Below are positions 9,930-21,536 of a stretch of DNA of 64,000 nucleotides, piece after piece. Position numbers and translations under genes: made by a program. Location of the stretch: assembly GCA_038030265.1 (NCBI GenBank), contig CM075938.1, forward strand, positions 1,651,009-1,715,008. The letters run 5' to 3'. Numbering within the stretch: position 1 is the stretch's first letter; each line of letters opens with the position of its first letter. This DNA comes from Corythucha ciliata. Its lineage: Eukaryota; Arthropoda; Insecta; Hemiptera; Tingidae. The notes under the pieces were generated by a model. The model was not told the DNA's origin and ran no database searches. It saw only the letters and a program-made list of their open reading frames with translations.

Positions 9930-10500
9930 CATTTAAATGAAAGAACCCGACGAAACGGCTTTTTGAATAGGTCAACTGCTCGAAATTTGGTCTTTGAGGC
10001 AGCGAAATTGCTTTTGAATGTGAGCCATAGCCCGGCGAAATTCGTTTTTACGACCCAACCCCGAAGAATTTAATTTTGTTTTTTGAAAGGAACCGGAGCC
10101 GGGAAATTTCTCTGAAATTTCTTTAAAATGAATCAACACGCTATTAACTTCACCTTTGGGAAAAATTGTTACACCCAGTGATTGGGGTTTTGTTGGGAGC
10201 CAACCCCTCAAAATTGGTTTCTGGCGAGCCAGATCCGCAAAATCCGGTTTTAGGAAGAGGAAAACCGTCAAATGGCTTTTTGAGGCCGGCAGAGGCGAAA
10301 TTTTGAATTTGAATTAGCAATAACCGTGAAATCGGGTTACGTGAGTGCCAAATCTGTGACTTTTTTTACTTCGAAAGTGCCTATTACAAGCGGAATTGCT
10401 TTTTTGAATGGTTAAACCCAAAGAAATGCTTTTTATGGGGTCTACCTGTGAGATTGGTTTTTCGGAGAGCAAAACCGGCGAAATTGGGTTCTTTTCATCA
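9930..10500 (+). repeat. Family C ~30-bp degenerate array
   Basis: Units such as GCGAAATTCGTTTTTACG and GTGAGATTGGTTTTTCGG spaced about 30 bp, with GAGCCA-like connectors. Same family as 5560-6030 and 55730-57250. G-rich sequence with runs of 8-11 G follows at 10540-10602 and may mark the element end. Confidence 0.65.
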
Positions 10501-12559
10501 TGATCAACATTTTTAATCAGTGTACTTTTCCTTCAACGGGGGGGAGGGAGGGGAGCACCGTCACAGTGGTGAGATTCCGCGTCCAGCCGTCAGGGGGGGG
10601 GGGATAGACACCGCTGGCGCTTAGTACCCAGCAAATTACACCCAGACGGATGTGCTTTGCACAGACCAGAATTTATTCTTTTTCTATGAAATCTTGAACT
10701 TTATCGCACAATGAGACCCGGATTTTAGAGTCTCGATTCATTAGTCATTTAACAACGTCTTTATTCTCTTCCTCCCGTGAAACGGGACGGGTTTGTCTTT
10801 TTCAAAAACTTCGTCCTCAGATTACACGCTTCCTCTCACCAAAGCTAAACGGAGTTTCAACCTAGCCGTTTCCCCCCCCCCCTCATCTTATTGATGATTA
10901 TTCACAAAAAGAAATCTCATTTTATTGCCGGGAGGGTGTTGGCTCTTATATTTGAAGATGACGTGGGACGGTGGGAACGCAACATTTTTAAGTCCGGCCA
11001 AGTGCCAAACTTATTAACCAATTGACCCCGAACTTGACAAGTTCTTTTCCACACCACGACGATGACATAGTGCGGAGTGAAGGGCGTGAAATAAGAGGCG
11101 CCTAATAAACGGGTTGATAATCGTTTGCACATATTAGTTTGAGAGTATGGAAGGTGCCCCAGCGTAGCAAGTTACACTAGTGTTGCACCGGTGTAACGAA
11201 AAACATGATTTTCATTTATTAAAAAATCGCCCCGTCAGCTGGCGTTCGGAAAGAGTGACTTTCATATAATGTATTTTAATAAGTATATAAGAAGATGTAT
11301 AAGATATTCGCCACCAATTCTCAAACCGTTTAACAGTTCAAGAAATAAATAGTACGAAGGAAAAATACCCCCCCCCTCCTACTCCTACAGATACACTATG
11401 ACAATTGAGCTACGAGGGTTCCTCAAGAAGTTGTCAAACGAACATCAATTTCGGCATCAATTTTCGCTTGTTGATGTGGAGGATAATGTGGGATTTATTA
11501 ATAACGCAATCCAAGGCCTTGTTAAACCAATTGGATGAGCTCAACTCTCAACCATCAGGAGGTCAGTTTCCTAGTCGTTAACGTTATGAGGCATCTTTTT
11601 AAAAAAATAAAAGGTGTCAAAAGGCCAGAAGGACATTACTATCACCAACAAGTGCGTGCCTTTTTTGTTTCAAGAAGGGTTTTATTGGTGAGATGGCCTT
11701 ATGTGATTTCTATTTCTTCCTTGTGGATAATAAATTCGACTTTTATTCATCAATGGTGTTAAGACTTTGTTGATTTTTTTTTACAAAGCATCGTGGAAGA
11801 CAAACCATTTTATATTGCCTTCAAAAATAAAGTTCTCCTGGGGGATGCTAGTAAGGGGCTACTATGCTATACTTAGCCCTTACAGTATTAGGTACCGAAA
11901 TATGATTTTTTGAACACTTTTTCATCAAAGGAATGCAGTTTTCTCGAGGAAATCACATCATTCAAGAGAATAGAATCAATAACGAAGTTTGAGCACCTCA
12001 TTTGCTTTTTTCTAATAATTCTTAATAATAATAACTTGTAATAATTTATATTTCGGCTAATTTAATCTTGTTCGCGAGTTCGAAATAGGACAATCAGGCA
12101 GTGTATTCTGGTTTTCGATGATGGAAGATACTCCGTTAATCGAAGTGCCTCGCTTTTTTTCATTAATGAGATTGGATCGGTTCATGCTATGCATTTAATT
12201 TAGTAATGGATGTTACAATTACTGTTACAATCGCCAAGTGTTTGAGAAAACACCGAGCTACTTAATTGATTTTGAACGCATTCTGTTTTTCAAAAGCAGC
12301 CTCCTAGGATTTTACCTACTACTCCTCCGTCCTCCCACTAATTTTTTTCCAGCTCGGAGAGATGTCCCGTCTTGAAACCTGTAATTAGTGCCGCACCACG
12401 AATAACATTATTATGGGCTACGCTTCTGAGAAAGGAGGAACACTGCAATATCTTAGCGCAGTGACGGTGCAAGTCGAGTGGCATTGGGGGAAGCAAGATC
12501 TGGGCAGTTCAGATTATAAAGCCCCCCCCCCTCCGCAGTTGTCCACCCTTAAAGTCAAA
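10501..12559. other. No confident gene; G/C runs and one short frame
   Basis: G runs at 10540 and 10590 and C runs at 10870 and 11369 suggest element edges. A 46-codon open frame from ATG at 11398 to TGA at 11538 (begins MTIELRGFLKKLSNEHQFRH) is rich in ordinary residues but matches nothing I recognise. The rest shows no coding sequence. Confidence 0.35.
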
Positions 12560-13229
12560 AGCAACGATTTAGTGGGGCAGCTGCCCACCCTAGATATACC
12601 ATCGGAACATACAAATCCTTCAGGGTACTCAAAAAACATTTCTCAAATCTCGCGCATTAAATAATAAAAAAAAAATAAGTAAAAAATAAATAAATAAAAA
12701 TAAATGAATAAAGAAATAAACAAAAAACACAATATCGAGGATTTTTGCGCCGTAAAAGTACATTTTTACAGATCTGACCCAACTGAAAAGCAAATTTCTC
12801 AGATTCAGCTTTGTAAAATCCAATTTTGCGACTTTTTTTTCGCAAAAAAAAAAAAATTGCGCGGGTCATTGGAAAATTAATTACTAATTAATTAATTAAA
12901 CCCAATTGCTCAAATATCGCTATCTAAAAAACACCAATTGACGACTTTCTGGAAGAATGTGAGTTTCTGTGGCTGAAAATCAATTTTGTGAGGTTCCTGG
13001 TTCAACAACCGATTTTGCGGATTTCTCATAGCAAATAAACACTTTTCGCAGGTCTAACTCACTTGAAAACCAATTTGACGGATTACGCTTCTCCCATAAT
13101 CTTAAATCGCCAGCATAGTGATAAAATTACCAGTTTTATGCCAAAAAGCACAGTTTCAGTACTTTCAAAGATCGCCATTTTTGTGCTAAAATAGCCAGTT
13201 TCGATATAAAATTTGTTTTCAGGTGAAAC
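12560..13229 (+). repeat. Family F/B array element, left part (copy 1)
   Basis: AGTGGGGCAGCTGCCCACC at about 12571 is followed by ~30-bp F units (ATTTTTGCG, CATTTTTACAGATCTGA), then ~21-bp B units (AAATCGCCAG, GATCGCCATTTTTG). The whole order repeats at 63005-63700. This copy is interrupted at 13230 and resumes at 15966, so both parts belong to one older element. Confidence 0.8.
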
Positions 13230-15965
13230 CACTAGCGTAGGGGCGAGGGGGGCGGACCAGACAGACCTAAACCGATTTTTAGGTTCATTCATGTAAAAAG
13301 GTTACACTACAATTTTTTTTTTTTTTTTTTTTACGATTTTCTATCTATATCCGACCTGGAGAATACAACGTTACAAGTGTTATCAGCAAAGAGTGTGGGC
13401 TGACTATTCAATTGAGCACCCGGGAGTGCTATTTTGGTAGCTCAAATACAACAGAAATATGCGCGTGAGGGAAATTCACGGCTAAAATAGAGAAAATACA
13501 CCGCCCCCACTCCCAAGTTTCGTTAGGTCCTTAAGCGCGCTATAATGTATTGATCCGCAATTTGCAACGCGCTAATATTCGTGGCTATAACTGCGAAAAA
13601 GCGCTGGTTCCTGGTCTCACGATGCAACTTCCGAGAAAAAAATCGTCGATTCGACGGCCATTCCACGGCTAAAATGTAGACATCAATGCAAAAATGGTGT
13701 TTCCGGGCCAAGCCCGTGGCTACGATTGAGAATGAGAATCACCCTACTAATTCAATGCTGTACAGGTAAACAAAAATCGTGGCAATTATTGCCAAAAACA
13801 ACGCTAATTCGAGTTTAAACTGGACCAAAATGGCAAATTCACAACTCAAATGGCGAAAATCGTCTATTAATAATAAAAAAAAGAGAATATATAATGTGTT
13901 AATTCGCTGCAAAATTATCATAAAACGCTATTTCACAGCTGAAATGAAGAAAAATCACTAATTCGCGGCTGAAATTGAGAAAACGAAAATCTGTATAGCT
14001 TCTGAAAGAATCGAGGCTCAAACTGAGAAACAGCGCTAATCCGTAGACAAAATTGCTCACGCGGGGCTAAAACCTAAAAAAACAACGCGGCTAGAATTGA
14101 CAAAAATATTCCCAAAAAATGGCTAAACTACAGCTGAAAATGAGGAAAACGCCAAATCGTTGCTGAAATGGAGGAAAATCGCCAATACAAACGAAAGAAT
14201 CCCTACTGCACAGCTAAAATTGATTAAAAGCGCTAACCCGTGGCCAAAATTGGTTAAAGTTGTACCAACAGCTAACAAACGTCAATTTTTATTTGTAAAA
14301 ATAACGAATATCACGTTAAAAAAACAACATAAGTCAGTTTGATCGCGAGTTCGTATTTTCCCAATTTTTCATTGTCGTTATAAAAAAGATCTCTAAATCT
14401 TTCGTTGGCCGTTATTTTGTATACCAAAGAGAACGCGACCAACAAAGTCACTAAATCTTGAAAAATTGACAAAACGCAAATGCGTAGCTTCTGTTCGAGG
14501 CTAAAACTAAACAATAAACATTAGCCCATAGCAAAAATTGAAAGAAAAATGCCAACGTGGGACTGAAGTGTAAACAAAAAAAAACGCAGCTAATATTGAA
14601 AAATTCACTATAGTTAGCCTGTCATAAATAAATAAAAACTCTCGTTTCCAGCTCAAATTGGGAAAAAGTGTTATTCCTGGCTAAAAATGGAGGAAATCAC
14701 CAATTCGTGGCTAAAATTAAGGTAATTCGCGTAAGCTACAAAGCTGCTAAAATTGAAAAAAAAAGACCAAAAAAAACGCGAATTCGCTGCTAAAATTGAG
14801 GAAAATTATCGCGGATAAAGTGTGTTGGAATTTCTAATTCCGCCTTCTGACGACAAATTTGTGGCTAAAATTGAGATTAACGGCAAATTCATGGTTATAA
14901 GTAAAAGAAAAAACACTGATACATGGCTAGAACTGAGATGAAGCCCTATTCTACAAATAATTAAAATTGAAAAAAAGTACTAATGCGGTGCCAAAATGTA
15001 AAATAATCCGCCAATTTGCGGCTAATATAGAGAAAATCAGTATAATTATTCTAGCTAGAATAAAGCGAAAAGTTAATTTTCAGCCTAAATTGAAACAAAA
15101 AGTGCTAATTCACTGGCAAAAATGGAAGAATTGCCTATTTCCAGTAAAAACATCGGAAAACGCCAATTCGTGGCTAAAATGAACAAAATTCGCTAATCCA
15201 CGGGCTAGAAATAGCTACTGCACTGCTAAAATTACGAAAAAAGCGCTAATTCACGGCTAAAATTGAGACAAATTTCAATTTGCGTCAAAAATTGGAAATA
15301 CGCTAATTCGCGGCTTCCTCGGGCAACTTTGAGGCTAAAATTGAGGAAAAGCGCTAATTTATGGCTATGAGTGAAAAACTCGCAAATTCGCGGCTAAAAC
15401 TGAGACGAAAACGCTATTCCGCAGTGTATGGTTACGGTGAACAAAAAATGCTAATTTGTGGTAAATATTTCGAGAATTTTACGGCTAATGTTGAGTAATT
15501 TTCAGCTCATACTGAGTAAACCGCTAGAAAAAATCGCTAATTGTGGAAATCGCTAATCGCTAAAATTGTGGAAAACGCCAACTCGAGGAAAGTTAAAGAA
15601 ACATCGCTGATTCACGGGATAAAAAATCTACTTTGCTGCTAAAGTTGGGGAAAAGCGCATATTTATGTCTATAAGGTGGGGAGGGATTACCCCGCTAATC
15701 CATTGCTAATTTGCGGCGAAAAGCGCTAATTTGCTGTTAAAGTTGACAAAAATCACTCATTCGCGGCTAAAATGGAGAAATTCGCGGTTTAAACTTGGCA
15801 CAAGCGCTGTTTAGCGGATAGGTTGTGGAAATAGCGGTAATTTGCCTCCAATATATGGAAAAGGCCTTAGAGGTTACCAATAGAGGTTTCAAGTATAGTT
15901 AGAGACTTTTAGGGGCCTCTTGAAGATTTCCGGCCAGGGCCCCGATACGCATAGGTCCGCCAGTC
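13230..15965 (+). mobile_element. Family A array transposon, subfamily 2, inserted in F/B element
   Basis: It begins CACTAGCGTAGGGGCGAGG and ends, on the minus strand, GACTGGCGGACCTATGCG. An 8-bp duplication GGTGAAAC flanks it at 13222-13229 and 15966-15973. The uninterrupted site is visible in the second copy of the host element at 63693-63700. The interior is a long array of ~29-bp units (CTAATTCGCGG then CTAAAATTGAG). The right end carries the subfamily tail AGGGGCCTCTTGAAG, then GGCCCCGATACG. Short frames inside are chance frames. No transposase. Confidence 0.85.
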
Positions 15966-16540
15966 GGTGAAACCACCGTTTATTTTGAGAGTGAAATCGC
16001 CAGTTTTGTCGTGAAAACTTCACTTTTCTGGTAGCAGTTTTAGGGTAAAAACTTCAATTTTGGAATTAAAAACATCAGTTTTGCGGTCAAACCACCAGTC
16101 TGGGGGTAAACGTTTCATTTTGAGGGAAAACTTTCAAATTTAGTTCACGGGTAAAATCACCAAAATTGTCTTGCGATTTTCAGTTTTGATGCACCAAACT
16201 GAAGATTTTACTACAATAATTTTACCCTTAAACTTTTGACATTTTTTCCTCAGAATAAAAATTTTACCCCCAAAACTGGTGGTTTTACGAAAAAAGAAGT
16301 TTTCAACCCAAAAGTAAATTCTATCCTAAAAAAATTACCAGGAAACTTAAGTTTGCTATGAAACTGCCGATTTCACCATTAAAATTAGCGGATTTACCTC
16401 GAAACTGGAAATTTCGTCAGTTTTCATCACACAGTCATCGTTTCGGCTCAAAATCATCCGCTTTCGGGAAAACGTCAGTTATGGTGTAAAATTTTCAGTT
16501 TAGGAGTAAAACATCCAGTTTTGCAGTGGTACCGCCAGTA
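15966..16540 (+). repeat. Family F/B array element, right part (copy 1)
   Basis: Continuation after the insertion. About 21-bp B units (GTAAAAACTTCAATTTTGG, AAAACATCAGTTTTGCGG, CAAACCACCAGTCTGGGGG) align in order with 63701-64000. Later units (16200-16340) include some in the opposite orientation (AAAACTGGTGGTTTTACG), giving local inverted repeats. Confidence 0.8.
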
Positions 16541-16589
16541 CTTGGGGGATGAATAAACAGTTGATTTCATAGTCACATTATTACCATCA

Positions 16590-16890
16590 TTACCCTCTTT
16601 AAACCCAAATTTCAGAGATTCGGCGCTTTGAAAAGTCCAATTTTGTGGGTTTAGCCCTTTCAACGCCCAAATTTTGTGGAATTGAATCTCATAGAACCTA
16701 ATTTCGCGAGCTTCGGTCATCCAAAAGTCTAATTTTGCAGGACTGTGTCCCTAAACCGAAGGTACAGCCCTTTCAAAACCCCAATTTTGTGGAATTGGCA
16801 CTCAAAACCCCAATTTCGCAGGCTTTGAAAATTCAAAACCCCAGTTTCGCAGGATTGACTCTTGTGACGGGGGGGGGGGGGTTTAAAGAT
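16590..16890 (-). repeat. Family C array, reverse orientation, with G run
   Basis: Units such as AAAACCCCAATTTCGCAGG are the reverse complement of family C. A run of 12-13 G at 16869 is followed by TTTAAAGATCCACCTCTCAC. Its minus strand reads like a CAGTGGTGGATCT end, so this is probably the terminus of the element. Confidence 0.65.
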
Positions 16891-18619
16891 CCACCTCTCA
16901 CGGCGTCAATGTAGGTGAACCCTGATCACAATCACGAATACTATGTGTTTCTCTGGACAAATTCTTTCAACGAAAACCGAGAAAACGACTTGGATTTATT
17001 CAGACCAATAGGATTCTTTTGTTTTTGTAGCCATAACCTACTTTAGACAATCATATTCTTGTGTTAATTTCAGCGACGAGGAGGAGTAGAAGGAAAGAAA
17101 AAAGTGGTATTTCTTCTTCGTTTGTAAAAAAAAAAAAAATTTCATAATTCTGAAGAATTTCTTCTAGAAGTAATCGTACGTTTTGTTTTGTATTTTTGTT
17201 TCTCGCGAAAGACGAAGTGGAACGCATTGGCCTTGGTAAAAGTGCATAGACTCCAGAATATTGTGAAATCCTCCTCTCCTTTCTTTAACATCAGCCGATT
17301 ATCCCGGACTCTTATCACAAATAAAATAGCTCCCCATTTCCACGATTGCAGGGAGGCTTTGCTCGTGAAGTAATCAACGCGATTCTCAAACGCATCCAGT
17401 TTTCAGAGTTTTTATACTCATTGCGCGCTTGCGAAATAATTTTGCCAAGTGTTGAAAAAACGCGATCTGAAAACTGAAAAAGTCCTATTTCTCATTTCTA
17501 AACAAAAGGGGGAAAAATTGTCTAATTTCACCTGAAATTCTGTTAACCTGGGTGTTATGCCTGTAACTATAACTTTTGACCTCTTCGATACAATTAATGA
17601 CCCGATTGAAGGAGAGAAACGAATGAAAACTATTAAAGCGTCGCTTTTGACAAGCTGTAGGTCTACTACAGGGGAAAGTTTAATATTTACTAGCCCTCGG
17701 CGTTGGAGGGCACACAAAGGAGGAGAAAGCCGAACCAAGGTCAAAATCAAGATGACTTGGGTTATGCCGACCAGAACAGGTGAAATGAAGTTCAAGCCTT
17801 TGACGGCTGTTCACCAACCACCACACCACCAGCAGGATTAGTAAGTTTACAAAGGCGAACAAATATTTTGTGTGCGTCGAAAAGTGTTAGGGAGGGTAGA
17901 TATACGTAACTATTATCAAATCATGGACATCACCTCACATTTATGATTAGTTTACAGTCCCATCAAGGAATTAGCATCTTATGATCTTGAAAAATGGAAC
18001 TGTATTTTCGAAGGCAAAAATTTGAACCACCAAAATGAAATTTTGTTCCCTTATTGTCTACATGATAAGAATCCTGCCCGTCTCACTATTTTCTTCTATC
18101 ATCTCTTGTCATGAAAAAGAATGACATCAGCTATAGTAGATTTGAATCAGATGAAAGGCCACGATCGTTTCTCTTTATTATTCATTGTTGAAAATAAATA
18201 AAACCATGAAAGAAGGAAAATGAATTGGATATATCCTCATGGTTGACCGACCTTTTGGGAAGAAGGGTAATTATTTTTTGGAGAAAGTATACCAGCTTGT
18301 ACCGTGGCTTTTGTCGGTGATGCCTCGATGATACAGTTCGACGACAAAAATTATCTCTGCGTATATTAATTACCGTACCTGTAAGATTAATCATTTTCAG
18401 TGACATGCTGTAACGGGTCTTTGGTTTCAATCTGTGGAAAAAAGTCAATGAATTTGACTATTTTTCTAGTTCATTACAAACAGGACAAATCAGGATAGCC
18501 GACCAAGAAGCAAACGTTTTTGAATTTTGTAGAGCGCATGGCCAGGAAGTACATATAGCAACTTGAAGAATGATCGTAGTACAGTAAATGATTTACTTCC
18601 GTTTGGTAATGAAATTGAA
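16891..18619. other. No gene or repeat recognised
   Basis: Open frames at 17418-17841 overlap on opposite strands and look like chance frames (no family match, no splice support). A-rich tract at 17127. Otherwise nothing recognised. Confidence 0.35.
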
Positions 18620-18975
18620 TGGAGAAACAAAGGAATTTTTTTCAATTTTAGCAACGAATTATAGCGTTATTTTTTGGTTTTTCAATTTTAGCTGCGAATG
18701 AGCGTCTTTTCTCTATTTTAACCGAGAGAATAAGCGCGTGTATTTTAACTTCGTATTAGCGCTTTAACCAATTTTAGCAGTCAATTAACACATTTTCTCA
18801 CTTTTAGCCACGAATTCATGCCTTTTCTCATTCTATAGCCATGACGTTGCCCCCAAGAAACCGCGAATTGGTATTTACTCGATTTGGTTGTGAATTAGCG
18901 TTTGCTGTCAAGCTAAGCTCATAGTTATAGTATAGACATGAATTGGAGCTTTTCTCCTCTCTAGGCACGATATGT

Positions 18976-19124
18976 GAGTTCCGGACATCGGGGCCAACTT
19001 TTTTTATGTAGGTATAGGTTACACAAGGGTTACCTTATCACGATTTGCATAGGATTGCATGGGATGGGGGTAGATAACAGTCCACCTGAATATATAACCT
19101 CTTTGGCCCCATTGTCGGCCTCCC
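18976..19124. mobile_element. 149-bp hAT-like MITE
   Basis: Exact 8-bp duplication CGATATGT at 18968-18975 and 19125-19132. The ends are imperfect inverted repeats sharing GACA and GGGGCC (GAGTTCCGGACATCGGGGCC on the left, GGCCCCATTGTCGGCCTCCC on the right). It sits inside the family A array, whose units continue on both sides. No reading frame. Confidence 0.7.
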
Positions 19125-19198
19125 CGATATGTTGCCTCCAAAAACCGCGAATTGACGTTTTCTCGATTTTTTTTTTACTTTTCTACAAACGATGAGAG

Positions 19199-20581
19199 GA
19201 GTGGCGGATATACGCGAAGGGTTTGGGGCTTTAAGCCCCCCTAAGAAGATAGCATCTACGATAATTTGTCGATTATAGTCATTCGACAGATTTCTTTCAC
19301 CTTTTACCAAAGAATTGATTAAGGGGGTGCTGCTTGGTGATGGGGGATGATTCCTCGACCCCTTCTCTATTCTTCCCTAGTCTACAATGCAGCCAGTATA
19401 GTAATTTGAAGGGGCGAAGGGAGCGGTTTGATCTGGGCAAACATTCAGAGGCGGAACCTGAAAAGCTTAAAAGATGGAAAATATAGATTTGTGGGTTTTA
19501 AAGTGTTGATTGCCGGCAAAAATTGACAATTTAAGCGCTCACTCGCCACATAAATTAAGAAAAATAGACCAATTCGAGATATCTGAAGGAAACTTCGCGG
19601 GCACCCCAAATTGAGAAGGCGTTCTAATTGCTAACCTGTGGGCAAGTACGTGGGCAAAATGTTGAGAAAAACCGCTAATATTCACGGCTGAAATAGCGAA
19701 AAAGCACTGATCCGTAGTAAAAAATGAAAAACATCACTAATTTGAGGCTACAAATGAACAAAAATACTAATATGCGACGGTAATTGAGATAATGGAAGTA
19801 AAAGCGCTAATTCGCAGCATAAAATTGAGGAAAAGTTGCAGTTCATCGCTCAGCAGGCTCAACCATTATTTTTAAAATCGCCAATTGATGGTTTCTCGAG
19901 GCAACAACAGGACTGAAATTGAGAAAAAGCGCTATTTCACATTCATAAAATTCGCAGCTAAAATTGAGAAAATCCGCCAAGTCTTGCCTAAAATTGAAGT
20001 AAAACGCTCATTCGCAACTAAAATGTATGAAAAAAAGCCAATTCGTGGAACAAATGGAGAAAATGCGCTTATTCGCGGCTAGAATTTCAGGAAATAACCC
20101 GCCGCTAAAATTAAGAAAATAATTCGCGGCTCAAATTGAGAAATCGTACAAATTCGCGGCAAAAATATAAATAAACGCTAATTCATGGATACATGTGATA
20201 AAATCGTAAAACCCGTTTATTCTGGGTTAAAACCGAGACAAAACGCTAAACCCGTCTAAAATTGGTGTAAAACGCTCATTCGCTGCGCTGAAACGGAGAA
20301 AAGCGATAAATAGCTGATCAATTGCAGAAAATTCGCTTATTCTCTGATAAAATGGAGAACTATTTCGCCACTAAAATTGAGAAAAAGCTCTTAGATCGCG
20401 GCAAAAATTGGGGAAAATTGCTACTTCTCGATGGCCGCCAATTCGGGGCTCATTTAGAGACAAGTTTGACTGTGCTTGTGGTGGTGTGTGGTTTGTGGGT
20501 GTGACACAGAAAAAAAGAAAGCAGAGTAAATCAAATTTATGGTAGAACCCATCCCAGGATGAAATCTTAGATCCACCACTG
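19199..20581 (+). mobile_element. Family A array transposon, subfamily 1, nested
   Basis: Starts GAGTGGCGGATATACGCG and ends TTAGATCCACCACTG. The non-array end shares TAAGAAGATAGC, AGTCATTC and AGATTTCTT tracts with the right end of the 1114-3041 element. The other end shares TGGTAGAACCCATCCC with its left end. So the two are copies in opposite orientation. Flanking 8-mers GATGAGAG and GCTGTGAG match 6 of 8, a decayed duplication. A subfamily 2-like head (CTGAAAAGCTTAAAAGATGG) lies inside at 19458, so the element is composite. Confidence 0.75.
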
Positions 20582-21442
20582 GCTGTGAGTTAGCGTTTTT
20601 CTCCACGAATGACAGATTTTTTACACTTTCGGTCATGAATTACCACGTTTTGTCAATTTTAACCGCAAACATGCCCCATGAACAGTGCGCTAGCGGGTTT
20701 TCTAAATTTTACCCTCAAAAGGGCCACCATAAACCTCGAATACGCAAATGTTTCTCAATTTTAGCCTCAAATGAGCACTTTTTCAGAATTTAGTTCCTAA
20801 ATATATGAAGGTAAAACCTTAAAATCCCTATTTTTCCATCTTTAAGCTTTTCAGGAGCCTCTCCTCAGAACTTCAGAAAGAGAGGCGCCGGGCTCTGTCT
20901 GTCCCTTTCTCACTCCAACCAAGCCACGTTACTTATTTGACAAGATGGAATACATTTTGACGGAACATGGAGTTTGACTTGACGGGAAAAGTAAAATATC
21001 AGTTGGCAACGATGATTGAGCTTTCGCTTTGAAATTTCACGCCGTTCCTTCGATTTATTTGAGGGGGGAAGGGTACTAATATGCATGTATGCGGACTTTC
21101 CTGGAGATTGAAACAATACCTTTAAAATTTTCGCAGAAATAAGGCGAAAATATGTATGCCAAGTAGATGACGTGGGAGGATTGGTGGAGGGGAGAGGGGC
21201 GAGAAATCTTCCGTTAAACTCCCGCTGGAGAAGACGTTTGTGGAAATGAACTGCCCGTGGTGCACCTTGTTTAATTAATATACGCTCGAGGTTTTTTGCC
21301 GGATTTTTTAATGACTTAGTCGTATATTTATGTATTCACCTTCTTTAGCGCTCTTCCCGTTTCATTCACGGTCATAGGAGGAGAACTTTTATTTTTCTGG
21401 AACTCGTCGTTCTGCCTTAAAAGTTTCAGGAGCTCTCGAGTC

Positions 21443-21536
21443 ATGAACTGTGGAAAGTTCGTGACACTTTTTCTTTTGCTCTTGCCCAACGTTAATGGAT
21501 CCGGACGGTTACGGGAATTCGATTTTGGTTGTATAG
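21443..21536 (+). CDS. Candidate signal-peptide first exon (unidentified secreted protein)
   Basis: ATG opens a frame reading MNCGKFVTLFLLLLPNVNGS then GRLREFDFGCI. The start has a short polar head, a hydrophobic LFLLLLP core and a small-residue cleavage zone (NVNGS), a good signal peptide layout. It ends at ATAG|GTAAAC, a near-consensus splice donor, leaving one base of the next codon (phase 1). No following exon was found, so gene identity is unknown. It could be chance; I give it one in three. Confidence 0.33.

Larger units (their letters stand above)
18620..20905 (-). repeat. Outer family A array element (split by two insertions)
   Basis: Minus-orientation ~29-bp units at 18620-18967, 19133-19198 and 20590-20810. 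The right end 20820-20905 is the reverse of the subfamily 2 head (minus strand CTGAAAAGCTTAAAGATGG; compare 28400). Two younger insertions split it: a 149-bp MITE at 18976 and a subfamily 1 element at 19199. The left end is not clear. Confidence 0.65.

Noticed and set aside
13523..15182. Several 60-70 codon open frames on both strands in the family A array
   Set aside because: They follow the repeat units, lack family features, and open by chance in AT-rich repeats.
17418..17862. Overlapping frames of 94-125 codons on both strands
   Set aside because: No domain, no splice signals in phase, opposite strands shadow each other.
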